This document shows positions 9,885 through 18,935 of a stretch of 64,000 nucleotides of DNA, piece after piece; position 1 is the stretch's first letter, and the number at the start of each line of letters is the position of its first letter. Made by a program: the position numbers and the translations under genes. Under the pieces are notes generated by a model. The model saw only the letters and a list, made by a program, of their open reading frames with translations, ran no database searches and was not told the DNA's origin. The stretch lies in assembly GCF_003049685.1 (NCBI RefSeq), contig NZ_PYSY02000002.1, forward strand, positions 1,401,501 to 1,465,500. Reading direction: 5' to 3'. The DNA comes from Brucella pituitosa. GTDB lineage: Bacteria; Pseudomonadota; Alphaproteobacteria; Rhizobiales; Rhizobiaceae.

Positions 9885-10919
9885 TCAGTCGAGCTGTGGC
9901 AGGTTGTCTTTGAGAAAGATTTCGATGCGGATGTGTTCCTGTCCCGGCACAATGGCGAGGCGATCCGCCGTTGCTTTGAGAACACGGATGGCACTGCGGA
10001 TTTCATGGCCCGCGTCTTGCGCAAGCACCGCATGCACAAGACCGTCTTTCAGTGCCTGCGATGTGATATCGTCGCGTTCATGGGCGATGACCAGGGGCCG
10101 ACTGTCATTTCGGGAGGCCGCGAGTGCCCGGATTAGTCCGCTGTTTCCTGCACCTAAGCTATAAATTCCCGCGAGGTCTTTTCGCTTTTCAAGGAGTTCA
10201 AGCACAAGCTTTTCAACGCGCGCGCCTTCATCGAAGCCCTCCAGAACCGGTAGAATCTCACGCCCGGAAAAGTCGGTTTCCATAGCGCTTTTGAAGCCTT
10301 CAAAACGCTCCTGATGGTCGTGCACTTTCAGCGAGCCAGCGATAACCGCAATGGCACCATCGGTACCGCTTGCAAAAAGGCCCAACAAGCGTGCGGCAGT
10401 GCAGCCAGCAGCACCATTATCAATGCCGACATAATGTGCGCGGGATGAATTGCCGAGGTCGGAAACAAGCGTAACCGCATGAACGCCCTGTTCTGCAAGG
10501 CGTAAACAGGCGTCGCGTACCGGGTCGGTGTCGACCGCAACAAAGGCGACACCATCGGGTTTGTGTTCTGCACTTGCATCCAATGCTCTAACAAGGGCTG
10601 CTTCATCAAATGCCGGCACAAGCACGAGATTGATGAGAACACGCTCGGAGAGCCCGCGTTCTGTTGCCGCTTCAAGCTCTGCGCGAAGGCTCTGCATGAA
10701 GGTGTTTTCATTATCCGGCAAAATGAAATCGAACTGATAAAGCCTGCCACGCGCAAGATTGGCAGCACCCACATCACGCACATAGCCAAGCGTGTTCATC
10801 GCGTCCGTAACACGGTCGCGGGTCTTTGCTCTCACACCAGGGCGATCGTTCAGCACACGGTCAACCGTGGCGAGACTGACGCCCGCAGTTCTGGCTATAT
10901 CATGCACGGTAGGTTTCAT
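9885..10919 (-). CDS. LacI-family transcriptional regulator of the xylose genes
   Basis: 344 aa from ATG 10919. GAGGAG lies 5 bases upstream of it, whereas the GTG at 10925 would overlap that site. N-terminal LacI helix-turn-helix (TVHDIARTAGVSLATVDRVL), followed by a periplasmic-binding-protein-like sugar sensor domain. It is divergent from xylF and co-directional with xylB and xylA, so it probably controls both units from the shared intergenic region. By family logic the inducer is xylose or a derivative. A XylR of the AraC type is absent from the window. Confidence 0.9.
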   Translation of the reverse strand: MKPTVHDIARTAGVSLATVDRVLNDRPGVRAKTRDRVTDAMNTLGYVRDVGAANLARGRLYQFDFILPDNENTFMQSLRAELEAATERGLSERVLINLVLVPAFDEAALVRALDASAEHKPDGVAFVAVDTDPVRDACLRLAEQGVHAVTLVSDLGNSSRAHYVGIDNGAAGCTAARLLGLFASGTDGAIAVIAGSLKVHDHQERFEGFKSAMETDFSGREILPVLEGFDEGARVEKLVLELLEKRKDLAGIYSLGAGNSGLIRALAASRNDSRPLVIAHERDDITSQALKDGLVHAVLAQDAGHEIRSAIRVLKATADRLAIVPGQEHIRIEIFLKDNLPQLD

Positions 10920-10958
10920 TCTCACTCCTCGGAGCGGAACATAGGATCAAAAATGAGG

Positions 10959-11001
10959 TACGTAAATCAAAAAATGCTTGCTATTCATTTTTGTTCACGT
11001 A
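10959..11001. promoter_or_regulatory. Imperfect inverted repeat in the xyl divergent promoter region, possible operator
   Basis: TACGTAAATCAAAAAATG is mirrored by CATTTTTGTTCACGTA, with 9 bases between the arms. It lies 40 bases before the regulator start and about 215 before xylF. Position and symmetry suit a regulator site or two half-sites. It lacks the central CG typical of LacI operators, so another factor could bind it. Confidence 0.45.
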
Positions 11002-11180
11002 TCAATTGCATCCGAGGATGAGATCTTGCACTTTCACGGGTGAGACTCACTGGAGTGGTCTTGGTGCATTGCACCGCAGGGAGGATCAGCCAGATATGAA
11101 ATCAAGCAGCTTCGTCAGGAGCTGTTTTGTCGTGCCAGACTCCGGGGGCGGGTTCGTTCGGGGCGAGGAATTTATATCAA

Positions 11181-11195
11181 CCGGCATAATGCCGG
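11181..11195. promoter_or_regulatory. Perfect 15-base palindrome just upstream of the xylF ribosome site
   Basis: CCGGCATAATGCCGG, 21 bases before the xylF ATG and directly upstream of its GGAGG. It could be a repressor site over the leader, or a small RNA hairpin that tunes xylF translation. Nothing here decides between them. Confidence 0.4.
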
Positions 11196-11216
11196 CGGTG
11201 ATTGGAGGAACAGTGC

Positions 11217-12236
11217 ATGAAACGTCGTAATTTTCTAACAGGCGCGCTGGTTGCAGCAGCTCTCGGCATTGGAGCCATGGGTGCAACACCAGCTTTTGCA
11301 TCGCCGGAAAATCCGGTTATCGGTTTTTCCATTGACGATCTGCGCGTTGAGCGCTGGGCGCGCGACCGCGATTATTTCATCGCGGCAGCAGAGAAGCTCG
11401 GTGCCAAGGTCAATGTTCAGTCGGCTGACGGCAACGAAGAAAAGCAGGTCAAGCAGGTCGAAAACCTGATCTCGCAAGGCGTCGATGCCATCGTGATCGT
11501 GCCGATGAATTCAAAGGTCTTTGACGCGGTTGTTGCCGACGCAAAGGCTTCCGGCATCAAGGTTCTTTCCTATGACCGTCTGATCCTCAATGCCGATATC
11601 GACGCTTACATTTCCTTCGACAATGAGCGCGTTGGTTTCATGCAGGCTGAGGCTGTGCTGAAGGCAAAGCCGGAAGGCAATTATTACCTGCTCGGCGGAT
11701 CGCCCACCGACAACAACGCGAAGCTGCTTCGCGCTGGTCAGGAACGGGCTCTAAAAGAAGCTGTTGATTCAGGCAAGGTCAAGATCGTTGGCTCGCAGTG
11801 GGTCAAGGAATGGAGCCCGACTGAAGCGCTTTCGATCATGGAAAATGCGCTGACTGCTGCACAGAACAAAGTTGACGCGGTTGTCGCTTCCAATGATGGC
11901 ACCGCAGGCGGTGCAATTCAGGCACTTGCAGCACAGGGCCTTGCTGGCAAGACTGCTGTTTCCGGTCAGGATAGCGATCTGGCAGCCGTGAAGCGCCTGG
12001 TTGATGGCACGCAGACCGTTACGGTTTACAAGCCACTCAAGCTGATCGCTGAAGAAGCTGCCAAGCTCACCGTGCAGATGGTGAAGGGCGAAAAGCCGGA
12101 ATTCAACGGCAAGATCGACAACGGCTCCAAGGAAGTTGATACGCTTCTCCTCACGCCAACGGCTGTGACCAAGGACAATATCGACATCTACGTGACCGAC
12201 GGCTTCTACACCAAGGAGCAGATCGAAGGGAAATAA
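11217..12236 (+). CDS. xylF: D-xylose ABC transporter, substrate-binding protein
   Basis: 339 aa from ATG 11217; GGAGG lies 7 bases before it, while the TTG at 11202 has none. Signal peptide with twin arginine-like start (MKRRNFLTG) and cleavage near AFA-SP. The mature sequence has XylF hallmarks: GFSIDDLRVERWARDRDYF, VIVPMNSKVF, LSYDRLI and VSGQDSDLAAVKR. It captures D-xylose in the periplasm for XylGH. The adjacent xylA, xylB, xylG and xylH support the identity strongly. Confidence 0.96.
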   Translation: MKRRNFLTGALVAAALGIGAMGATPAFASPENPVIGFSIDDLRVERWARDRDYFIAAAEKLGAKVNVQSADGNEEKQVKQVENLISQGVDAIVIVPMNSKVFDAVVADAKASGIKVLSYDRLILNADIDAYISFDNERVGFMQAEAVLKAKPEGNYYLLGGSPTDNNAKLLRAGQERALKEAVDSGKVKIVGSQWVKEWSPTEALSIMENALTAAQNKVDAVVASNDGTAGGAIQALAAQGLAGKTAVSGQDSDLAAVKRLVDGTQTVTVYKPLKLIAEEAAKLTVQMVKGEKPEFNGKIDNGSKEVDTLLLTPTAVTKDNIDIYVTDGFYTKEQIEGK

Positions 12237-12271
12237 GCCCTCTTTTCTGCAAAGCTGAGAGTAAAATGCGG

Positions 12272-12309
12272 GGCCGGATGTTGGGAATTCATGCTTCCGA
12301 CGTCTGGCC
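12272..12309 (+). other. Stem-loop between xylF and xylG (likely mRNA stabiliser/attenuator)
   Basis: GGCCGGATGTTGGGA pairs over 15 positions (including G-U pairs) with TTCCGACGTCTGGCC around an 8-base loop. No T run follows, so it is not a plain terminator. Such hairpins after binding-protein genes usually protect the upstream mRNA and raise binding-protein output over the membrane parts. Confidence 0.6.
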
Positions 12310-12439
12310 TTACATCAAGTTTGTCAGGCCTGTCTTTGACAGCGTTGTCGGCTAAAATTCTCCAGATGAGTGGCTTTCAGGAGCCTTCTTAGGGCTCAGC
12401 ATCGAGCCAAGTTTTGAAAATACTGCAAGGTCGTTGTTG

Positions 12440-13975
12440 ATGTCCGAATATCTTTTGGAAATGCGAAACATCGGTAAAGAGTTCAACGGCGTGAAGGCGC
12501 TGGATGGCATTTATCTGAAAGTGCGTGCGGGAGAATGTGTCGGACTGTGCGGCGAGAACGGGGCGGGCAAGTCCACCCTGATGAAAGTGCTTTCGGGTGT
12601 TTATCCCTATGGCACATGGACTGGCGAGATATTCTGGGAAGGCAACGAACTAAAGGCGAGCGGCATTCGTGACACGGAAGCCGCCGGTATCGTCATCATC
12701 CATCAGGAGCTGATGATGGTGCCGCATCTGTCCGTGGCTGAAAATATCTTTCTGGGTTCCGAGCCAACCAATGGCGGATTCATTGATTACGATCAGATGA
12801 ATGCGCGGGCAACGGAGCTGCTCGCACGCCTCAAGATCCACGACATCAATGTTGCATTGCCCGTTTATCATTACTCCGGCGGTAAGCAGCAATTGATTGA
12901 GATCGCAAAAGCGATCAACAAAAACGCCAAGCTGCTGATCCTTGACGAGCCAACCTCGGCGCTGACCGCATCTGAAACGCGGGTGCTGCTTGACCTGATC
13001 AAAGACTTCAAAGCGCAAGGCATGGCTTGCGTTTATATCTCGCACAAGCTCGATGAAGTGGCGGAGATTTCCGACACTGTGACAGTCATCCGTGACGGCG
13101 CGCATATCGCGACGAGGCCGATGGCTGAATTGACCACGCCTGACATCATCACCATGATGGTGGGGCGCGAGATGAAGAACCTCTTCCCGCGCGAGCCGCA
13201 TGACATTGGTGAGGTGATGTTTGAAGCCCGCAATGTGAGCTGCTGGGACGTGACCAATCCCGACCGCAAGGTGGTCGACAATGTTTCCTTTGCGTTGAGA
13301 CGCGGTGAGATTTTGGGTATTGCGGGTCTTGTTGGGGCCGGGCGTACTGAACTCGTATCGAGCCTGTTTGGTGTGTGGCCGGGAGCCCATGAGGGGCAGG
13401 TTTTCCTAGAAGGCAAAGAAATCAAAATCCGTACGCCGCGCGATGCTGTGCGACAGGGCATTTGCATGGTGCCCGAGGACCGTAAGCGCGATGGCATCCT
13501 TCCGATCATGCCAGTCGGCCATAATATGACGATCTCTGTGCTGGATCGTTTTTCGCTGCGCGGCCTGATCGATAAGGAATCGGAGCTTGCAACCATTCAA
13601 CGCGAGATTTTGCGGCTTAAAGTGAAAACTGCCGATCCAATGCTGGCGATTGCCTCACTATCTGGCGGTAATCAGCAGAAAGCCGTGCTTTCAAAAATGA
13701 TGCTGCCTGATCCCAAGGTCCTCATACTCGATGAGCCGACACGTGGCGTCGATGTCGGTGCGAAATATGAGATCTATAAGCTGATATTCGCGCTCGCCAA
13801 ACAAGGCGTGGCAATTTTGATGGTTTCGTCGGAAATGCCGGAGGTGCTTGGCATCAGCGATCGTGTCCTTGTGATTGGCGAGGGCAAATTGCGCGGCGAT
13901 TTTCCGAATGAAAATCTCACCCAGGAGAAGGTTCTTGCCGCTGCAATCGGCAAGCCTGCAACCAATGCGGCCTAG
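12440..13975 (+). CDS. xylG: D-xylose ABC transporter, ATP-binding protein
   Basis: 511 aa with two ABC domains. Domain 1: Walker [10 protein letters not shown], signature HYSGGKQQ, Walker [13 protein letters not shown]. Domain 2: GLVGAGRTE (degenerate Walker A, as usual), [12 protein letters not shown], signature LSGGNQQK and Walker [13 protein letters not shown]. Domain 1 has YSGGKQQ in place of the classic LSGGQ. The insertion [14 protein letters not shown] is typical of XylG. ATG 12440 is preferred over a TTG at 12434. It powers xylose import with XylF and XylH. Confidence 0.96.
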   Translation: MSEYLLEMRNIGKEFNGVKALDGIYLKVRAGECVGLCGENGAGKSTLMKVLSGVYPYGTWTGEIFWEGNELKASGIRDTEAAGIVIIHQELMMVPHLSVAENIFLGSEPTNGGFIDYDQMNARATELLARLKIHDINVALPVYHYSGGKQQLIEIAKAINKNAKLLILDEPTSALTASETRVLLDLIKDFKAQGMACVYISHKLDEVAEISDTVTVIRDGAHIATRPMAELTTPDIITMMVGREMKNLFPREPHDIGEVMFEARNVSCWDVTNPDRKVVDNVSFALRRGEILGIAGLVGAGRTELVSSLFGVWPGAHEGQVFLEGKEIKIRTPRDAVRQGICMVPEDRKRDGILPIMPVGHNMTISVLDRFSLRGLIDKESELATIQREILRLKVKTADPMLAIASLSGGNQQKAVLSKMMLPDPKVLILDEPTRGVDVGAKYEIYKLIFALAKQGVAILMVSSEMPEVLGISDRVLVIGEGKLRGDFPNENLTQEKVLAAAIGKPATNAA

Positions 13976-14017
13976 TCTTTGAAGACTGATCTGCAACTAA
14001 TCTAACCGGTGCATGAC

Positions 14018-15187
14018 ATGACATTGACAGGCAAAAGCCTCAGAAAATTCCTTGCAGAATACAAGATCGTGGCGCTGCTGATTGTGGTGGCCCTTATCTG
14101 GGCATTCTTCGCCGTGATGACTTATGATCCCGAAATGGGGCGGTCGCAGTTTCTGACAGCGCGCAATTTCTCCAACCTTCTGCGTCAGATGGCGATTACA
14201 GGCATGCTGGCTTCGGCGATGGTGTTTGTCATTGTCGCGGGTGAAATCGACCTGTCCGTCGGGGCACTGCTTGGACTTCTTGGCGGTGTCGCGGCGGTGC
14301 TCGATGTGGTTTATGGTTGGCCGCTATGGGCCACAGTCAGCACGGTTCTTGTTCTTGGCGTGATCTTGGGTGGCTTTAACGGCTGGCTGACAGCCTATCT
14401 CGGTATTCCCTCGTTCATTGTCACGCTTGGTGGGCAATTGGTGTTTCGCGGCATTGTGCTGGGCATCATGGGCGGTGTGACGATTGCGCCGATTTCGCCG
14501 GAGTTCAAATATATCGGACAAGGGTATCTGCCCGGCTGGCTTGGCAATGTCTGCGCTATGGTGCTCTTTACGGTCCTTATTCTGATTACGCTCAGAACTC
14601 GTGCCAGCAAGCGCAAGCACAGTCTGCAAACCCTTTCACCGGCGATGGAAACTGCGCGTCTTCTTGGCACGGGCATCCTGATCCTTGGCTTTATCCTGAT
14701 CCTCAACAGCTATCAGGGTGTGCCAGTTCCAGTTCTGGTGCTGCTGGTCATTCTGGGTGTTTTCACTGTCATTTCGCGCCAGACGGTCTTCGGACGACAC
14801 ATTTATGCGGTCGGTTCGAACCTTGAAGCCACGCGGTTTTCGGGCGTTAATGTGAATTTCGTCAAAATGGCGGTGTTTGCGCTGATGGGTTTGATGGCTG
14901 CGGTTGCTGGTCTGACGACAACAGCTCGTCTTGCGGCAGGGACACCATCTGCAGGCTTTGGCGGTGAGCTGGATGCGATTGCGTCCTGCTTTATCGGCGG
15001 TACATCAATGCGTGGTGGTGTGGGATCGGTCATTGGTGCGCTGGTCGGCGCGCTGATCATGTCGAGCCTCGACAACGGCATGTCGATGCTGGGTGTCGAT
15101 ACGTTCTGGCAGCAGATCATCAAGGGCAGCATTCTGGTGCTGGCCGTTTATCTCGATATCGTTTCGTCAGGCACGCGTCGCGCTTGA
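14018..15187 (+). CDS. xylH: D-xylose ABC transporter, permease
   Basis: 389 aa from ATG 14018, which has a weak GGTG site 6 bases upstream; a GTG at 14009 is the alternative. Polytopic inner-membrane permease with about ten predicted helices, longer than ribose-type permeases by an internal cytoplasmic loop (LRTRASKRKHSLQTLSPAME), as in XylH. Family motifs GEIDLSVGALLG and IGGTSMRGGVGSVIGALVG are present. Last gene of xylFGH. Confidence 0.95.
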   Translation: MTLTGKSLRKFLAEYKIVALLIVVALIWAFFAVMTYDPEMGRSQFLTARNFSNLLRQMAITGMLASAMVFVIVAGEIDLSVGALLGLLGGVAAVLDVVYGWPLWATVSTVLVLGVILGGFNGWLTAYLGIPSFIVTLGGQLVFRGIVLGIMGGVTIAPISPEFKYIGQGYLPGWLGNVCAMVLFTVLILITLRTRASKRKHSLQTLSPAMETARLLGTGILILGFILILNSYQGVPVPVLVLLVILGVFTVISRQTVFGRHIYAVGSNLEATRFSGVNVNFVKMAVFALMGLMAAVAGLTTTARLAAGTPSAGFGGELDAIASCFIGGTSMRGGVGSVIGALVGALIMSSLDNGMSMLGVDTFWQQIIKGSILVLAVYLDIVSSGTRRA

Positions 15188-15258
15188 TAAAAGCGGGCGC
15201 TTGATGTGGGCGGGGGCGTGTCGCGCAGAACCTTAAAGGTTCTGCGCGACACTATTAT

Positions 15259-16552
15259 TTAGCTTTTTTCATCGCCGCTTGGACGCCCGATGCTGAGCAG
15301 CTGATAGATTATCAGAGCTGCAAAAGTGGATGTGCCAATACCACCCAGCGCAAAATCGCCAATATTGACAGTAAAGTCGCCAGCACCAAAAAATCAGCGC
15401 CACGCCTACTGTGAAGAGATTGCGCGGGTCGGCGAAATTGACCTTGTTCACCACCCAGATGCGCGCCATCGCGGAGGCAATAAGCCCGAAGACCGATACT
15501 GCAAGACCTGCGAGAACAGGTGCTGGAATGGTCTGCAGGATTGCGCCGAACTTTGGTGACATGCCGAGTGCAATGGCGACTATGGCAGCGATTACGAAGA
15601 TCAGCGTCGAATAGACCTTGGTCATGGCCATGACGCCGATGTTTTCCGCATAGGTGGTAACACCGGTGCCGCCGCCGGAACCGGAAATCATGGTTGCAAG
15701 ACCATCGCCCAGAAAGCCGCGACCGATATAGCGGTCCATATTCTGACCTGTGATCGAACCAAGCGCTTTAATGTGTCCAAGATTTTCAGCCACAAGAACA
15801 ATCGCAACAGGTGCAATCAGTGTGATAGCGGGCCAGGTGAAAACCGGCTTTGCAAAAGCGGGCAGACCGAACCATGGAGCAGCACTGACCGCTGCGAAAT
15901 TGATGCCAGGGACCATGCCGAGACCATTGCCGAAAATCAGCACAAGGCAATAACCAAACAGAAGTGCGAGCAGCACGGCAATGCGTTTTGTGGCAAGCGG
16001 ACCATAGGCCGAAATCATAGCCATACAGAGAACCGTCAGCATTGCGATGGTCATATGCGCGCCCGTACCCTTGAGCTGACCCACAGCCACAGGGGCAAGG
16101 TTCAGGCCGATGGCAACGCCGATGGCACCCGTGACGGCAGGTGGCATGAGTTTCTCAACCCAACCTGTGCCGATCGTCATCACCACCAGACCGATGACGG
16201 CATAAAGTGCGCCACAGGCAATGATGCCGCCAAGCGCCAGACCGATATTGGGATTGGGACCGCTTCCGGAATAGCCGGTGACGGCAATGACGACGGCAAT
16301 GAAAGCGAAAGACGAGCCGAGATAGCTCGGCACGCGACCGCCGGTCATCAGGAAGAACAACAATGTGCCGATGCCTGAGAAGAACACCGCAACATTCGGA
16401 TCAAACCCCATAAGCAAGGGGGCGACAATGGTGGAGCCGGACATTGCCAACAGATGCTGGATGCCCATCGGCACAGCCGCTGCTGTTGGAAGCCTCTCAT
16501 CAGGCAATACTACGCTGTTATTGGTAAGACGCCATTTCGGGAAGTAAGACAT
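15259..16552 (-). pseudogene. NCS2-family uracil/xanthine permease with a frameshift near the C-terminus
   Basis: Start ATG 16552 has GAGGGG just upstream. About 388 residues read cleanly as an NCS2 symporter (QHLLAMSGSTIVAPLL, FFLMTGGRVPSYLGSSFAF, the signature TYAENIGVMAMTKVYS). Then the frame is lost at the A6 run 15388-15393. With one base fewer, the protein continues IFGAGDFTVNIGDFALGG to a stop at 15259-15261, giving 430 aa, normal for UraA/RutG. As written it ends out of frame at 15269 with an implausible Trp/Cys-rich tail. A sequencing error in the homopolymer is as likely as true inactivation. It would import uracil or a related base with protons. Confidence 0.88.
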
Positions 16553-16716
16553 AGACCCCTCATACTCATATTTATCAAAGTGCATTTATCCGCATTCCTT
16601 GCAGATCGCCAGTGTCTATAAGCATGGGAGAATGCGACCGTGGCGATCGCACAATATTTCCTTTGGAGAAGTGAGTTTGGGAGACAATCTTGAGACCATC
16701 TCCCAGATTGACTTCG

Positions 16717-17451
16717 TTAAACACTGGCCAGTTGATTGAGCTCACTGGCTGCTTTGATTATTGAACCGAGTTTTTCAGAAGTCTGGGTTTGATTGACGAA
16801 GTAGATGTAATGGAAGGCATCGGCTCTTCCGCCAATCAGGCAGATATCCTGACGGCTCCATTCCCATTCCAGGGCATCAAGTGTCTTTTCAAATTCGGAT
16901 GATGCAGTTGCTGACCAGAAACTCGCTATACCGTTAGATATGAGTGCGTTTTCTACCACAGTCAGACCGTGATCTGCATAAATTGCATCATTCGTGCTTC
17001 GGACCAGAAAATCAGGACCATTATCGGTATCCATCAAAATCAGATCATATGTCGCCTGGTTCTGACTGAGGGTATCCATTACATCGCCGATCTGAATTTT
17101 CACGCGGCGGTCATCAAGCGGGAAACCAGCCAAGTGGCCAATGCGAGAGCGATTCCATTCCACAATTTCGGGTACGAGCTCACAGACCGTAACCTCGGTA
17201 TCAATCGGGAGGTAATCCAGAGCAGCCCGGAGCGTGAAGCCCATACCGAGTCCGCCAATAAGGACTCTCTTCGGGGCACGGTCAAGCAGCCTCAGCGATC
17301 GTTCCGCCAGAACTGTTTCAGATTGGAAGTTGATATTCGACATGAGTTCCAGACCATTATATCGGATCTCGAAAATATCGTCTCTTTGACGCAAGAGAAT
17401 TTCGTCGCCAGCATCATTGCTGGCACGCGCCAATTCAGTCCAGATAGCCAT
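16717..17451 (-). CDS. Spermidine-synthase-like methyltransferase-fold protein
   Basis: 244 aa from ATG 17451 (a TTG at 17463 is possible). A Rossmann-type AdoMet or polyamine-synthase core is visible: VLIGGLGMGFTLRAALDYLP (nucleotide loop), EVTVCELVPEIVEWNR (acidic end of strand 2), VKIQIGDVMDTL and YDLILMDTDNGPD. This order matches the SpeE-like family often found as stand-alone spermidine synthase-like proteins. The N-terminal beta-hairpin domain of true SpeE is short. Enzymatic activity and substrate are unknown; no polyamine genes are nearby. Confidence 0.72.
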   Translation of the reverse strand: MAIWTELARASNDAGDEILLRQRDDIFEIRYNGLELMSNINFQSETVLAERSLRLLDRAPKRVLIGGLGMGFTLRAALDYLPIDTEVTVCELVPEIVEWNRSRIGHLAGFPLDDRRVKIQIGDVMDTLSQNQATYDLILMDTDNGPDFLVRSTNDAIYADHGLTVVENALISNGIASFWSATASSEFEKTLDALEWEWSRQDICLIGGRADAFHYIYFVNQTQTSEKLGSIIKAASELNQLASV

Positions 17452-17463
17452 AATAAATCCCAA

Positions 17464-17905
17464 ACGTTGGCACTACCGGTTGCCCGGCAGGACTTTTCGT
17501 ATTCAGTGTGACTGGAATTTGAGGGTCGCTGCGGGGCTAGGCGCGCAGCAACCCAATGGCATCGTCCGACTTGGCGTCCATCATCAGAGGAAAGGCCGAC
17601 TGGTTATTCGAGATAACGAGTGAAAGCAGCGTATTTCGAAAATTAGCCGTCATGTCCCCAGACTGAATTGCTCACCACGATAGTATGGCTCCGCCTTAGG
17701 TCTAGGAAATAGCCAGACCTTTTGCAAGTTAGACGGACTGCAACTGCGAAGTCGGAGTGAGACTGATGGGAGAACAGGACGGTGGAACGGTTCTGTGCCG
17801 ACGCCGACATTGGCGAAATGATAATCTTTAATTCGATCTGGGGGATAGTCTCTACACATCTACGCACTATCTGACTCCCTGCACTGGATTGGTTCCAAGG
17901 AGGAA
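17464..17905. other. Intergenic stretch without a recognisable gene
   Basis: About 440 bases between the divergent genes at 17451 and 17912. I see no convincing coding frame; it must hold the two promoters. A strong AAGGAGG ribosome site at 17897-17903 serves the DUF2171 gene. Confidence 0.6.
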
Positions 17906-17911
17906 ATGACA

Positions 17912-18169
17912 ATGCAGCACAGAATCCACGAGAATATGGAAGTAATCGGAGCAGATGGCGTTCATGTTGGAACGGTTGATCGGCTTGAAGGGAATCGTAT
18001 CAAGCTGAAGAAAACTGACAATTCGGAAGCCCACCGAAATCATCATCATTATATCGAACTTGGCTTTGTGGCCGATATAGAGAGCGACGATAAGGTCCGG
18101 CTATCAGCCAATGCCGATGTAGCGGTGACTCTCGAAGAAGAAGACTCTGGAAAGCCGGTTGATCTCTGA
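17912..18169 (+). CDS. DUF2171 domain-containing protein
   Basis: 85 aa from ATG 17912, which is 8 bases after AAGGAGG; an ATG at 17906 is too close (2 bases). The pattern of a PRC-barrel-like small protein is clear: ENMEVIGADGVHVGTVDRLEGNRIKLKK, then HHHYIELGFVADIESDDKVRLS. The DUF2171 family is common in alphaproteobacteria, often stress-linked, with no assigned biochemical function. Acidic, cytoplasmic, no signal peptide. Monocistronic here. Confidence 0.82.
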   Translation: MQHRIHENMEVIGADGVHVGTVDRLEGNRIKLKKTDNSEAHRNHHHYIELGFVADIESDDKVRLSANADVAVTLEEEDSGKPVDL

Positions 18170-18423
18170 GGATTCGGGTTTTGCGCCAAAGAAAGGCGGC
18201 CTCTTCCGATGAAGGGCGCCTTTCTTTTGAGAAACCAAGCTGCGCTTACTATTGTCGAGGGATTGCCGATGTTCTCAGCACGCGCAATCACAGTGACTGA
18301 AAGCCTGATCTATCTGCCTGATATCTCGGACAGTAACATATGGATAGAATTTCGTGACTTGCCCTCCTTCATCAGAAGGAGGATTGTAACTAGATAACAT
18401 TGAGCAAAGAAGGCAGAAAGATC

Positions 18424-18834
18424 ATGATCAATTTCAAAGCATTTACGTCGATGGGCGTGATCGCCTTGCTGTCATTTTCTCTGTCTGGATGCGTGAGCGA
18501 GTCGTATTCCTACGATGGTTATCGTAATTATGGTCCTGCATATGGTGATTTCTATTCTGGACCAGATATTATTTACCGTAGCGGGCCGAGGTATAACTCA
18601 AGGTATTATCGAGATGATCGTTACTACCGTGATAGATCATACCGCGACAGATCATATCGGGACAGATCAGACCGCGAAAGAACCCGCCCACGACCGGAGC
18701 AGCGCACTGATTATTCCAGACCTGCCAATCGCTCCGATAAACGGCTTATCGTTGTGCCGAGGAACGACCAGCCAAACAACACTTCAGTCAACTCAGGTGC
18801 AGTTCGTATCATAAAAAGAGAGTCTCAAAACTAA
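18424..18834 (+). CDS. Small lipoprotein with Arg/Asp/Tyr-rich repeats
   Basis: 136 aa from ATG 18424 (a TTG at 18400 would bury the signal sequence). N-terminal lipoprotein signal: MINFKAF, hydrophobic core, lipobox LSGC at about residues 22-25. The mature part is low-complexity: Tyr/Gly-rich, then tandem YRDRS units, then a basic C-terminus. It is probably an envelope lipoprotein. I do not recognise a named family; such Y/R/D-rich lipoproteins are frequent in Rhizobiales. Confidence 0.7.
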   Translation: MINFKAFTSMGVIALLSFSLSGCVSESYSYDGYRNYGPAYGDFYSGPDIIYRSGPRYNSRYYRDDRYYRDRSYRDRSYRDRSDRERTRPRPEQRTDYSRPANRSDKRLIVVPRNDQPNNTSVNSGAVRIIKRESQN

Positions 18835-18935
18835 AGCGATCCCCAAAAGTGGGTGCGGGTTTGGGATAGAAGGTTCATAAAAACAAAGACTTAAAGCGTG
18901 TCTCATGGATATGATAAAACACGACACGCTTTAGA
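18835..18935. repeat. Intergenic repeat with hairpin, between convergent genes
   Basis: Starts with a Rhizobiales-type repeat (gcgatccccaaaagtgggtg). It ends with an 11-bp inverted repeat TAAAGCGTGTC (18892-18902) / GACACGCTTTA (18923-18933), which overlaps the 3' end of the LacI gene. The hairpin probably terminates transcription from both sides. Confidence 0.6.

Noticed and set aside
15326..15614. Plus-strand frames over the 3' end of the uracil permease
   Set aside because: Shadows of the NCS2 gene; frame-corrected minus-strand translation explains the region fully.
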